A DNA stretch of 64,000 nucleotides from Site-B1 sp963827785 (GCA_963827785.1 CAWHCT010000020.1:62001-126000), one strand, 5' to 3'. Counted from the first letter of the stretch, positions 54,539-63,831 are shown. Notes: generated from the sequence alone by a model not told the origin. Program-made: numbers and translations.

Positions 54539-54997
54539 TTATTCTCCTCTAAGCAATGAATAATCTTGAATAATCACATCGTCAGTTTCTGATATAGGTA
54601 AATATTCATAGTGACAACTCATTGAATTTTCACCTTCCTTCATAAATTTAAAATTCCATGTACAAACTGTAGTTGAAACAATTTTAATATTATAATGTGT
54701 TGATGATTTTTCTTCATAAATATCAAATACTTCATAAGAACTATTTGAATTGATAAAAGAATTGATACTAATGCCTATAGGGAAATTAATTTGTTCATAG
54801 AAAATTCTAAAGTCATTTTTAGTAAAAACAAAACCTTCAACCTCAGTGTAATCATCTATCCATAGTCCTTGTATCCAACTAGGGGGAGTAAAGTGAGTTT
54901 CAGTTGAGGGTGGATCTGGATCTGCCCATAAACTAATACTTGGAGAACATCCAATTATTAATACAATTATTAGAGGAATTAAAATTAAATTTTTCAT
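54539..54997 (-). CDS. Lipoprotein of unknown function
   Basis: A 152-residue lipoprotein (LILIPLIIVLIIGC lipobox) with SPSISLWADPDPPSTETHF, then PSWIQGLWIDDYTEVEGFVF as in lipocalin-like calyx domains, and a beta-rich rest ending DDVIIQDYSLLRGE. It lies 16 bases downstream of paralogue C and is probably co-transcribed with it. Not recognised further. Confidence 0.7.
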   Translation of the reverse strand: MKNLILIPLIIVLIIGCSPSISLWADPDPPSTETHFTPPSWIQGLWIDDYTEVEGFVFTKNDFRIFYEQINFPIGISINSFINSNSSYEVFDIYEEKSSTHYNIKIVSTTVCTWNFKFMKEGENSMSCHYEYLPISETDDVIIQDYSLLRGE

Positions 54998-55013
54998 AAC
55001 TAATAGAATTAAA

Positions 55014-55397
55014 TTACATTATTGGCATACTTTCTAAACCTTTGGCAACTGCTATTATCAATATACCTATTATAACTGTTGGAGCTGCTATACTATTAAT
55101 AGTTGACCGCTTCTTATCTTTTAATTCCACTTTTGATATTTCTTCTTCATTAATGAGAATATGTTTAACAAATTCCTTTTCTTTTCTATCACCATAATAA
55201 TTCCCATCATTCCATTTTGCAACTTTTAATAATTTCAGTTTTTTGCCATCTGTTTTTTCAATTCTCACAGGTTCTCCAATCTCGGATGCATATTCCAGTG
55301 TCACTGGTTTAGATTTATAAACAGTACAACCTTGAAAGAGAATTAAGAAAACAAGTAAATAAGTAATTGGTTTTAGGAATAGTTTTATTGTTTTCAT
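55014..55397 (-). CDS. Small lipoprotein with C-terminal helix, paralogue C
   Basis: A 127-residue protein whose signal (TIKLFLKPITYLLVFLILFQ, then GCTVYK) is identical to that of paralogue D. The beta-rich middle is PVRIEKTDGKKLKLLKVAKW and WNDGNYYGDRKEKEF, and the end is a helix (TVIIGILIIAVAKGL). It is the first gene of cassette 2, 67 bases downstream of the promoter in repeat copy B. The identical signals with diverged bodies suggest recent duplication or recombination within the 5' part of the gene. Confidence 0.78.
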   Translation of the reverse strand: MKTIKLFLKPITYLLVFLILFQGCTVYKSKPVTLEYASEIGEPVRIEKTDGKKLKLLKVAKWNDGNYYGDRKEKEFVKHILINEEEISKVELKDKKRSTINSIAAPTVIIGILIIAVAKGLESMPIM

Positions 55398-55467
55398 AAC
55401 TGACTTAATTAGGGTTAGCCAGAAATCAAACTCTTGGAATAACTATGTGTAAGTTAATAACAAGAAA

Positions 55468-55578
55468 TGTACTAAACAATGATATTGGTCAATGGGAATA
55501 ATTTAAAAATCTATCGAATATTTATCCAGAAGATGCCTAGTTTTAAAACTACTTAACTCTATTAAATAATTTGGTATT
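55468..55578 (-). repeat. Cassette leader repeat, copy B, with DKYS gene remnant
   Basis: Shares 44 identical bases (55468-55511) with copy A. On the minus strand it begins with the coding remnant IELSSFKTRHLLDKYSIDF and a stop, then TTG (55492-55490), an 18-nt spacer and TACATTTC (55471-55464), leading to paralogue C. The remnant follows directly after paralogue D's stop codon. Confidence 0.75.
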
Positions 55579-55944
55579 TTACATATACCCACCACTAGCG
55601 GCAAATAATACAAGAATTGATACTGGTATCAAAGCTAATGTAGTAATGGCAATAGATGCAGCTTTACTTTTTGGTTTTACAGCCTTAATGTTCTTTTCCT
55701 GCAATTGGTAGTTAATTATTTCACCTTTTCGTTTTACGACTCCAAAATACTCTCCATCAACTATAGTTATATATTTAAATTTATACTTGTCATTTGATTT
55801 AGTAATAAGTTTTACTTTACCATTGTTTTCAACTGCTTGATCCAGTGAAATATTTTGCTTTTTATAAACGGTACATCCTTGAAAGAGTATTAAGAATACA
55901 AGTAAATAGGTAATAGGTTTAAGGAATAGTTTTATTGTTTTCAT
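55579..55944 (-). CDS. Small lipoprotein with C-terminal helix, paralogue D
   Basis: A 121-residue protein with the same first 28 residues as paralogue C (lipobox LFQGC, then TVYKKQNISLDQAV). The middle has KVKLITKSNDKYKFKYITIV and VDGEYFGVVKRKGEI, and the end is a helix (ITTLALIPVSILVLFAASGG). It lies 12 bases after the two-helix protein gene and belongs to cassette 1. Function unknown. Confidence 0.78.
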   Translation of the reverse strand: MKTIKLFLKPITYLLVFLILFQGCTVYKKQNISLDQAVENNGKVKLITKSNDKYKFKYITIVDGEYFGVVKRKGEIINYQLQEKNIKAVKPKSKAASIAITTLALIPVSILVLFAASGGYM

Positions 55945-55956
55945 AACTGAATAGAC

Positions 55957-56229
55957 TTAAGATCGTTTCTTTTTAATCTTATAGATAATTCCTTTTATTG
56001 AAGCAATGGCAATCAACAAAAAGATAACTCCTGCCAGACAAAGACCTATTATCATAATCCAACCCATAATGGATTCGTAATATGGAATATCGGGATCACG
56101 TTCAGGATTTATAATAGCTTCAACGAGATGAGCTCCACCAAACAACAAGCTAAACCAACTCACAAATAAAGAAAAAACGAGAATAAATATATTAAGAATA
56201 TACGATTCTCTTATTACAGGTAATTTCAT
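55957..56229 (-). CDS. Two-helix membrane protein
   Basis: A 90-residue protein with two membrane helices (NIFILVFSLFVSWFSLLFGG and IMGWIMIIGLCLAGVIFLLI) joined by an acidic loop (EAIINPERDPDIPYYES), and a basic tail (YKIKKKRS). It is the first gene of cassette 1; its leader closely resembles those of paralogues A and C. I do not recognise a family. Confidence 0.7.
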   Translation of the reverse strand: MKLPVIRESYILNIFILVFSLFVSWFSLLFGGAHLVEAIINPERDPDIPYYESIMGWIMIIGLCLAGVIFLLIAIASIKGIIYKIKKKRS

Positions 56230-56305
56230 AACTAAAAGTATTTAAATTAGCCAGAAATCAAACTTTTGAAATAACTATATAATTTATCTAATTAATAAAT
56301 ACTAT

Positions 56306-56334
56306 ACAATGATATTGGTCAATGGGAATAATTT
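56306..56334 (-). repeat. Cassette leader repeat, copy C (promoter part only)
   Basis: The 29 bases from ACAATGATATTGG to GAATAATTT are identical to the core of copies A and B. The TTG is at 56322-56320, but the expected -7 (TATTTATT, 56301-56294) is a poor match. No DKYS remnant precedes it, so this is the outer boundary of the array. The rest of the 56230-56532 gap holds the bglX-like promoter and no gene. Confidence 0.7.
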
Positions 56335-56452
56335 GGTATTAGTATTGGTAAAGTTCATAAATACTATAGCAAATCAAAAAAGCAATTACATACACCAAAC
56401 CGAGTTCCAAAGTTCCTTTGAACAATTTTAGAAATCAGTCAAAAAAAAGAAA

Positions 56453-56485
56453 TTGTTTAAATATCTTTACAGGTATATATTTTTG
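56453..56485 (+). promoter_or_regulatory. Promoter for the GH3 beta-glucosidase gene
   Basis: TTG at 56453-56455, 22 nt, then TATTTTTG at 56478-56485 (full -7 match). The start codon follows at 56533, leaving a leader of about 40 bases. Confidence 0.55.
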
Positions 56486-56532
56486 AAACAATTCTAACCT
56501 AAAAATCATAATCTCAATATAAAAGACCAAGC

Positions 56533-58776
56533 ATGAATAGTAAACCAATCATTTTATCGCTAGTTGCAGTTTCAATATTTATTTTTTCCTGCAACGATTC
56601 AAAAAAAACGAATAATCTAATGGAGGAAGAAGCAACATCTGAGAGTTATAAAGGTAAAGCCATTACACACGAATATGATGTAGAAATTGATAATCTTATA
56701 AGCCAAATGACCTTGGAAGAAAAGTCAGGAATGCTTCATGGAACAAGCATGTTCACAACTGCAGGAGTGGAACGATTGGGAGTTCCTGAGTTAAAGATGG
56801 CTGATGGTCCCTTAGGTGTTCGTGAAGAGATATCAAGAGATTCATGGGCTCCTGCAGGATTAGATAATGACTTTGCCACGTATTATCCTGCAGGTGGTGG
56901 ACTTTCTGCAACCTGGAACACAGAATTAGCTTATAAATTCGGATTTAGTGTTGGTGAAGAATCACGTGCAAGAGATAAGGATGTTTTGTTGTCTCCTGCA
57001 ATTAATATTATTAGAACGCCGTTGGGTGGAAGAACTTATGAGTATTTTACAGAAGATCCGTTTCTAAATAAACAATTAACGGTTCCATTTGTAGTTGGTA
57101 TGCAGGAAAATGACGTGGCTGTTTGTGTAAAGCATTATGCAGCAAACAACCAGGAAACCAATAGAGATTTTGTAGATGTTCAAATAGATGAACGAACGCT
57201 GCGTGAAATATATTTACCGGCATTTAAAGCGGCTGTTACTGAAGCCAATGCCTATAGCATGATGGGAGCATACAACAAGTTCAGAGGTGAATATTTATGT
57301 GAAAACAGCTATATGTTAAACGATATTTTAAGAAATGAATGGGGATTTGAAGGTATTGTTATTTCAGATTGGAACGCGGTTCATACATCGGTAAAATCAT
57401 TAAAAAGTGGTTTAGATATTGAAATGGGTACACCAAAGCCTTTTAATGAATTCTTTTTAGCCGATCCTTTGATCGATTCTGTTAAAGCCGGAAAAATATC
57501 AGAAACAGAAATTGATAGTCATGTGAAACGAATCTTACAATTAATGCATACAATAAAAAGTATGGGAGGTAAAGATCGTGTAGCGGGCAGTATTAATACT
57601 GAAGCACATTTTAGAGATGCTTATGACATTGCAGCAGAATCCATAGTGTTACTTAAAAATGATAATAATCTGTTGCCAATAAACACTTCAGATATCAAAA
57701 CTGTGGCTGTCATTGGAAATAATGCTAAAAAGAAAAATGCTTTAGGCGGTTTTGGTGCGGGTGTAAAAACAAAACGAGAAGTCACTCCACTAGAAGGCTT
57801 ACAAAACAGACTTCCGGAGTCTGTAAAAATCAATTATGCTGAAGGTTATCAGGAACGATATGCTCCAAAGAAAGAAGCGATATTTGGAGACGTCACTCAG
57901 GAACGAGTTGATACTATTGATGAACTAGATCCTAAAATGCTTGAAGAAGCTATTAATGCAGCAAAAAATTCTGATGTAGCAGTTATTTTTGCCGGTTCTA
58001 ATCGTGATTTTGAGACTGAAGCTTCTGATAGAGAAGATTTAGAACTTCCTTTTGGGCAGGTAGAATTAATAGAAAAAGTATTAGAAGTAAATCCTAATAC
58101 AATTGTGGTTATGATTGGTGGAGCTCCTTTTGATATTGGCAGTATTAAGGAAAAGTCATCCGCATTGGTATGGAGCTGGTTTAATGGTTCTGAAGGTGGA
58201 AATGCGCTGGCTGATGTTCTATTAGGCAATGTTAACCCATCAGGTAAGTTACCATGGACAATGCCTAAAAATATAGCAGATTCACCTGCTCATGCGACCA
58301 ATAGTTTTCCGGGAGATAAGGTAGTTTCTTATGATGAAGGCATTTTAGTTGGCTACAGATGGTTTGACACTAAAAATATTGAACCATTATATCCATTTGG
58401 TTATGGATTGTCTTATTCTAAATTTGAAATTACCAATGCTCAAGTCGATAAAAAAGAATATTCAAAAGATGATATAATTAGTATCTCTGTTGATGTTGAA
58501 AACACAGGCAACATGGATGGTAAAGAGGTAGTACAATTATATGTCTCGAAAAAAGATTCAAAAGTTGATAGGGCAGCACAGGAATTAAAAGGGTTTGAAA
58601 AGGTATTTGTGAAGGCAGGCAAAACTGAAAATATTAACATTGAGCTTCCCGTAAAAGAATTAGCGTATTACAATGTAGAAAAGTCAGATTGGCAGGTAGA
58701 ATCGGGAACTTACAGTATTAAAATAGGGAATTCTTCAAGAGACATTAAAGTCGAAGTTCAAATTGATGTGAAGTGA
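56533..58776 (+). CDS. Glycoside hydrolase family 3 beta-glucosidase, lipoprotein
   Basis: A 747-residue enzyme with a lipoprotein signal (IILSLVAVSIFIFSC). The GH3 N-terminal domain has ISQMTLEEKSGMLHG, CVKHYAANNQETNRDF and the nucleophile motif GIVISDWNAVH. The GH3 C-terminal domain has AVIGNNAKKKNALGGFGAG and LVWSWFNGSEGGNALADVLL, followed by GYRWFDTKNIEPLYPFGYGL and an Fn3-like end. It hydrolyses beta-linked sugars from the non-reducing end; the exact substrate is not predictable. It probably acts with the GH43 and sulfatase genes nearby. Confidence 0.94.
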   Translation: MNSKPIILSLVAVSIFIFSCNDSKKTNNLMEEEATSESYKGKAITHEYDVEIDNLISQMTLEEKSGMLHGTSMFTTAGVERLGVPELKMADGPLGVREEISRDSWAPAGLDNDFATYYPAGGGLSATWNTELAYKFGFSVGEESRARDKDVLLSPAINIIRTPLGGRTYEYFTEDPFLNKQLTVPFVVGMQENDVAVCVKHYAANNQETNRDFVDVQIDERTLREIYLPAFKAAVTEANAYSMMGAYNKFRGEYLCENSYMLNDILRNEWGFEGIVISDWNAVHTSVKSLKSGLDIEMGTPKPFNEFFLADPLIDSVKAGKISETEIDSHVKRILQLMHTIKSMGGKDRVAGSINTEAHFRDAYDIAAESIVLLKNDNNLLPINTSDIKTVAVIGNNAKKKNALGGFGAGVKTKREVTPLEGLQNRLPESVKINYAEGYQERYAPKKEAIFGDVTQERVDTIDELDPKMLEEAINAAKNSDVAVIFAGSNRDFETEASDREDLELPFGQVELIEKVLEVNPNTIVVMIGGAPFDIGSIKEKSSALVWSWFNGSEGGNALADVLLGNVNPSGKLPWTMPKNIADSPAHATNSFPGDKVVSYDEGILVGYRWFDTKNIEPLYPFGYGLSYSKFEITNAQVDKKEYSKDDIISISVDVENTGNMDGKEVVQLYVSKKDSKVDRAAQELKGFEKVFVKAGKTENINIELPVKELAYYNVEKSDWQVESGTYSIKIGNSSRDIKVEVQIDVK

Positions 58777-58878
58777 AATTGGTGTGTGAATGTTGATTTG
58801 TAGACTATATATGCCTTTAAAGGATTTAATTTTATAATTTAGTAGAAAATATTTTTATTTGTAATTCAAATCTGATAA

Positions 58879-59347
58879 ATGAAAACAACTAAAACTTTAC
58901 ATATTTTCTTTTTCTTGACTTTTTTATCATTTTTTCTTATAGGATGTGTTGATGAACAAGAAGATAACTCAGCTCCTGATAATACGTTTTTAGCGATTTA
59001 TGATGATACTGTCTGGGAAAGAAATGATTTTTTTCTAAGGCTGGTTAACGATACAAAAAATCCTTTTGAAACGTTTTTTGTAGTAGGCGAACCTTACTAT
59101 TGTCTGGACAGTTATCAAAATTTTACACAAGGACCATATTGGTTCAAAGATTTAGAAATATGTAGAGAATTCACAGGATAAACTTATAGTAAGTTACATA
59201 GATATAAGTGATCCTAATAACGAATCTCCGGAAAATCTGGAATTTACTGTGATAGGTGACAATCTGAATATAAGATATGATATGTCAGATGCCGATGCAG
59301 ATAATCTGGAATATGCCTTATCTGATGTCATTTTTTGGTACGTATGA
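58879..59347 (+). CDS. Small lipoprotein of unknown function (frameshifted as read)
   Basis: The open frame 58879-59181 has a lipoprotein signal (FFFLTFLSFFLIGC) and ends after LEICREFTG. In the next frame the coding sense continues without a break (DKLIVSYIDISDPNNESPEN to LEYALSDVIFWYV, stop at 59345-59347). Removing one G at about 59176 joins them into about 155 residues. The mature part is acidic and beta-rich. Not recognised. Confidence 0.6.
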
Positions 59348-59412
59348 ACCAAATTGTGGCTGGTGATTAATTAATAAAACATGAACCTTTTACAAAGTAT
59401 ATTAGCATATTT

Positions 59413-60222
59413 TTAGAATTGCAATAATATATAAATGGGTAAATGATCGGAAGGATATTTACAATCCCAATTATCACTTAAAACAGCATACTTATTTACC
59501 TTTATTTTTGGGTTCACAAAAATATAATCGATTCGTCTGGTGACGGGTTCATTGAATTGAAATCCGTTAAAAGTTCCCGAAGGACCAAAAGGTTTTGAAA
59601 CTGATACTTCTTTTGAGTCTTTCAAATGTTTCTTAATGTACTTGATATTCTCAGATTCCGGTTCTAAATTAAAATCACCCATTAAAACCACTGGATAGTC
59701 TTTTACATTTAAATCCTTTATTTTGTTGATGATCAATTTAGCACTATTTCTTCTTGCTATTTCACCTATATGATCAAAATGCGTGTTGAATACCCAAAAT
59801 TTTTGTTTTGTTTTTTTGTCTTTAAAAAGACCATAGGTACATATTCTATTGCAAACTGCATCCCAACCCATAGAAACTTTATTCGGAGTTTCAGATAACC
59901 AAAAGGTTGATGACTCCAAAACCTTCAGCTTATTCCTTTTATAAAAAATCGCCGAAAATTCACCTTTATCTTTTCCATCGTCACGTCCGACACCAACAAA
60001 ACTGTAATCATCTAATAGGCTATCCATATCTATCATTTGATTTGGCATGGCTTCTTGCACACCTAACACATCTGGTTCGTAGAATTTTAATTGGTTGATA
60101 AAAAACGGTTTTCTGTTGGTCCAACTGTTTTCACCTTCTTTTGGGTAATCCAGCTTTATGTTATAGGTCATAACAGATAATTCCTGGGCATTTATAGTCA
60201 TCATCATTAAAATTGCAATCAT
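59413..60222 (-). CDS. Endonuclease/exonuclease/phosphatase family hydrolase
   Basis: A 269-residue protein with an exported N-terminus (MIAILMMMTINAQ) and the EEP fold: LSVMTYNIKLDYPKEG, VLGVQEAMPNQMIDM (Glu metal ligand), FNTHFDHIGEIARRNSA, VLMGDFNLEPES, and KYPSDHLPIYI. Such exported members in polysaccharide loci are phosphodiesterases or phosphatases of unclear substrate. Its start overlaps the end of the GH43 gene by 4 bases (ATGA). Confidence 0.88.
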   Translation of the reverse strand: MIAILMMMTINAQELSVMTYNIKLDYPKEGENSWTNRKPFFINQLKFYEPDVLGVQEAMPNQMIDMDSLLDDYSFVGVGRDDGKDKGEFSAIFYKRNKLKVLESSTFWLSETPNKVSMGWDAVCNRICTYGLFKDKKTKQKFWVFNTHFDHIGEIARRNSAKLIINKIKDLNVKDYPVVLMGDFNLEPESENIKYIKKHLKDSKEVSVSKPFGPSGTFNGFQFNEPVTRRIDYIFVNPKIKVNKYAVLSDNWDCKYPSDHLPIYILLQF

Positions 60223-62109
60223 GTAAATATTAGTGCTTTTTTCACATCACAAAGATTTAGTCTGCATATAAATATTTTAGTTTTTTCTGAAATGCCGTTT
60301 TCATTAAATGCTTCAATGCTAAAATAATATGGAGTATCACGGTCTAAACAACGCATAAAATGTTCATTGACATCATAAACCAACCACGACTGATATAGTT
60401 TATCTGGTGCAATTCCCCAGCGGATATTGTATCCCTGAGCTCCTTTTACAGGATTCCAGCTAAAGGCCGCATCTCTCTTGTCTGTTTGTCGGTTTATGGA
60501 AAAACCTTTTACCTTTTCTGGTACTTTACCTAGGCCTAACCCAAACACCCTGAATTCAGACATGGCAAAGTTTGCACCAGGCACTTCCACATTGTTATAA
60601 CGAACATACTTTGCTTTAACGGGTTTATCTAACACGATATATGCATTAGGAGCATCAATATTGCTATGACTCCTATCGACCACGATTTGCCAATTTTTAC
60701 CATCTTCTGATACTTCAATACTGAAACGATGTCTTAACCCTTCAGTACGTGTATAAATACCTGACTCATGGTCATGAAAATTCAGCTGAAAAGCATAAAT
60801 AGTTCCCGGTTTTGGCATGTCTATTTTTATCCATTGTTTGTTGTCATTGGCTTCGGCCACCCAAAACGTTTTCGGATTTTCATCGGTTAATACTTTCGAA
60901 ATAATGTCGCCATTAGCATTTTTTTCAAGTGGTAATTCAGTAATTTCTACGTCATCATCATTTGAAGTAAATTTCATAATCTGTGTTAAGGATGATGATA
61001 CTGTTGCTTTTCCTTTATATGAAAGTAACATCCAGCCATTATGCTGTCCTGCTTTTGTTGGATGATCTAGAGCCAAAACGCGGATAATCTCCATATTCCG
61101 TATTGGTAATACATTAATCCTTCATCATCAAAATAGGTAGGAAACATACATAAACGACGTTCCCACTGTGAGTTTGATGCCAAGTGCCATAGTAGCAAAA
61201 TGCCAGTATTGCCCGTTGGTTTGTTTAACCGTAATACCATGTCCCGCTCCATTGGTAAAACCACCGGGTTTAAAGCTCATTGGATTATTTTTCATGTAGG
61301 TAAAAGGACCAAGTGGTGTATCTCCAATATAAGCACCATCTGCATAAACATTAAACTGGGTACCCGGAGCAGCATATTGCAAATAGTATTTTCCATTGTG
61401 CTTTGTCATGGAGGCTCCTTCCATATACCCTTCTTTTAAAGTGGGATGAAAATTATTTTCACCAAAACGTTCCCATCCATGTTCTTCTTCATTAAGGTTA
61501 ATCAATTCTTCTTTAACACCTGTTTCCAGAAATCGGTCATCTTTATTTAGCATTTTTACACGTAATGGATGCACATTAGACGACCCCCAATATAGATAGG
61601 TCTTGCCATCATCATCAATGAATAATTCCGAATCCTGAATGTTAGTACGATATTGATGCCGTTGGAGTCCATTTTCCGCTTTTTGGATCATCTGTGTAAA
61701 GAATACTACCATAACCAGCGGGATTACCTGCAAAGTATACCAGAGAATCTTTATAATTAAAAGCAGTAGGCGCATTGCATCCTTCAAAAAACCATTGTTG
61801 AGGTTTAATAAAATTCCAGTCAATCAAATCGGTAGAATGCCAATAGCCAAAAGAACGTGTAACGAACATATAGTATTCTCCTCGAAATTCAATTACGGCA
61901 GGATCTGCACCAGATCGATACGATATATTTTGGCTTGAATTATAAACCATATAGGTATAATCTATATCTATGGGGTTACAATAGGTTTTAAAGTCTTTTT
62001 TGAATTTACATTTTCTTCATTTAAAGGATTATCTGCATTATTTTGACCTGTTATTTGAATGCCATGAAATAATAAATACTAAAAATATGGATGTTAATTC
62101 AAGATTCAT
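60219..62109 (-). pseudogene. GH43-like glycosidase with discoidin-like and Fn3-like domains, several frameshifts
   Basis: Pieces in at least three frames line up in order. An N-terminal signal-like stretch starts at about 62109 (LTSIFLVFIISWHSN). Then come the GH43 fold (SGADPAVIEFRGEYYMFVTR with the catalytic-base Asp, YGSILYTDDPKSGKW, QDSELFIDDDGKTYLYWGSS, and MEGASMTKHNGKYYLQYAAP with the acid Glu), a discoidin-like domain (KTFWVAEANDNKQWIKIDMP) and an Fn3-like end (DTPYYFSIEAFNENGISEKT). Frame breaks occur near 62050, 61990, 61655, 61180 and 61090. Every piece is conserved, so errors in the consensus are more likely than slow decay. Substrate probably a xylan or arabinan-type glycan. Confidence 0.75.
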
Positions 62110-62228
62110 TTTTGATCAATGTTGATTGTTGGGTCGTAGGATGTTCCTGTTGTACCTCGTAATTTTTCAAACTGCTTATATGCTCTTTACTTGACTGCTT
62201 TGAAGCTTGTTCAAATTCTTTTTCAGTT

Positions 62229-63831
62229 ACCTTATACTACGTTTGAAATCCTTCAGGTTCTTATGTAAGTTCTGACTTTAATGCGCTGATATGACTGGAT
62301 CATTGATTAAATTTTTCAATTCTTGTGGGTCGTTTTCAAATCATATAATTCCCATTCATCAATATCGTCATAAACATGAATGAGTTTATAACGCTTAGTT
62401 CGAACTCCATACATTTTTTTAACCATGTGAAACGCAGGATAATCGTAATAATGATAATAGATAGCATCTCTAAAATCATCGTTAGGTATTTTCCTTCTAA
62501 CAAAGGTTTTAAAGATTTTCCTTGCATGTCTTTAGGAATTTCAACTCCTGCATAATCTAAAAAAGTTTCAGCAAAATCCAGATTTTGTGTTAGCGCTTCA
62601 ATTACAGTTCCAGCTTTTATTTCGTGCCGGATATTTCATAACCATGGGCATCTTAATGATTCTTCATACATAAAACGTTTATCGAACCAGCCTTTTTCAC
62701 CTAAATAAAAACCCTGGTCTGTGGTGTAAACGATCAACGTATTTTCTGAAAGATTGTTTGCTTCCAGATAATCTAAAATTTTACCAACACCTTCATCTAC
62801 CGAAGCAATGGTAGCCAGATAATCTTGTAAATAGCGTTGTCCTTTCCATTCTGCCAATGCTTTTCCTGTTAAGATTAGCATCGTGCATAGCATCATTTTT
62901 TGGTTGATATGCTTTATCCCAAATGGCACGTTGCTCTGGTGTCATTCTATCAAAATCTGTATTTCCATGGATTATGTGCTAATTCCGTTACTTCCTTTGT
63001 CTTGGTCATTTTTAAATCATGACCTTCATACATATCTTTATATATGGTTTGTTGTTGCTCTTTTGAAGCTTGAGAACCCTCATGTGAAGTAAAATAGGTA
63101 TCTGGTAAGGGAAATTGAATTGAATCGTACTTATTCAAATGGCGTAATGCAGGCATCCAGTTTCTGTGTGGTGCTTTATGATGTACCATTAGAAAAAATG
63201 GTTTGCTATCATCTTTTGATTTTTGAATATAATTTAATGCATCTTCTGTTATAATGTCGGTTGCATAACCTTTTACAATTCTAGTCGGTAATTTTACTTT
63301 CAATGCGCATTGTGTCAATATGTTTCTATCGATATGCACTGTACTTTATCGTAATAAAATCTGGATTATAGTAATTTCCCTGATCTGTTAAGTATATTCC
63401 AATAATCAAATCCTTGCAGGATAGTCCGTGTAAATGCCATTTTCCAACAATCGCGGTGTTGTAACCTGCTTTTTGTCAATAGTTTGGAAATGTTTGTTGT
63501 CTTCCGTCAAAGCGGTCACCATTCATTCTAAATCCATTAATATGACTGTGTTTCCCTGTTAAAATAACGGCTCTACTTGGTCCACAAATAGAATTAGTAC
63601 AGAAATTATTTTTGAAAATAGCACCTTCATTTGCAATTCTGTCAATATTAGGTGTTGGAGCTAATTTACTAATTGGATGACCAAATGCACTTATAGCTTG
63701 AGCAGCATGATCATCAGCCATGATAAAAATAATATTTGGTCTTTTAGTTCAATTGTTATATCAATTCTTTTTTTTCTGTTTACATGACGATAAAAACAAC
63801 TGTTAATAAGTAAGAGGATATATTATTTCAT
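62229..63831 (-). pseudogene. Sulfatase (formylglycine type), many frameshifts
   Basis: Ordered pieces: PNIIFIMADDHAAQAISAFG (metal-binding DD), FCTNSICGPSRAVILTGKHS (CxPSR motif whose Cys becomes formylglycine), AIVGKWHLHG, ITEDALNYIQKSKDDSKPFF, MVHHKAPHRNWMPALRHLNK, TLIVYTTDQGFYLGEKGWFD, and KDMQGKSLKPLLEGK. The C-terminus is recoverable from two frames and ends near 62229. The start may be the ATG at 63831, but an in-frame stop makes it unclear. At least six single-base indels are needed. It removes sulfate esters, presumably from the same glycan as the neighbouring GH43. Confidence 0.75.

Noticed and set aside
52960..55944. Toxin-immunity array as explanation for the small lipoprotein cassettes
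   Set aside because: No toxin-like domain or large secreted partner is visible in or beside the cassettes; the idea has no sequence support at present.
60738..60748. CCCTTCAGTAC as a third copy of the tRNA-end repeat
   Set aside because: Only 11 bases, inside the conserved coding sequence of the GH43 discoidin-like part; too short to be more than chance.
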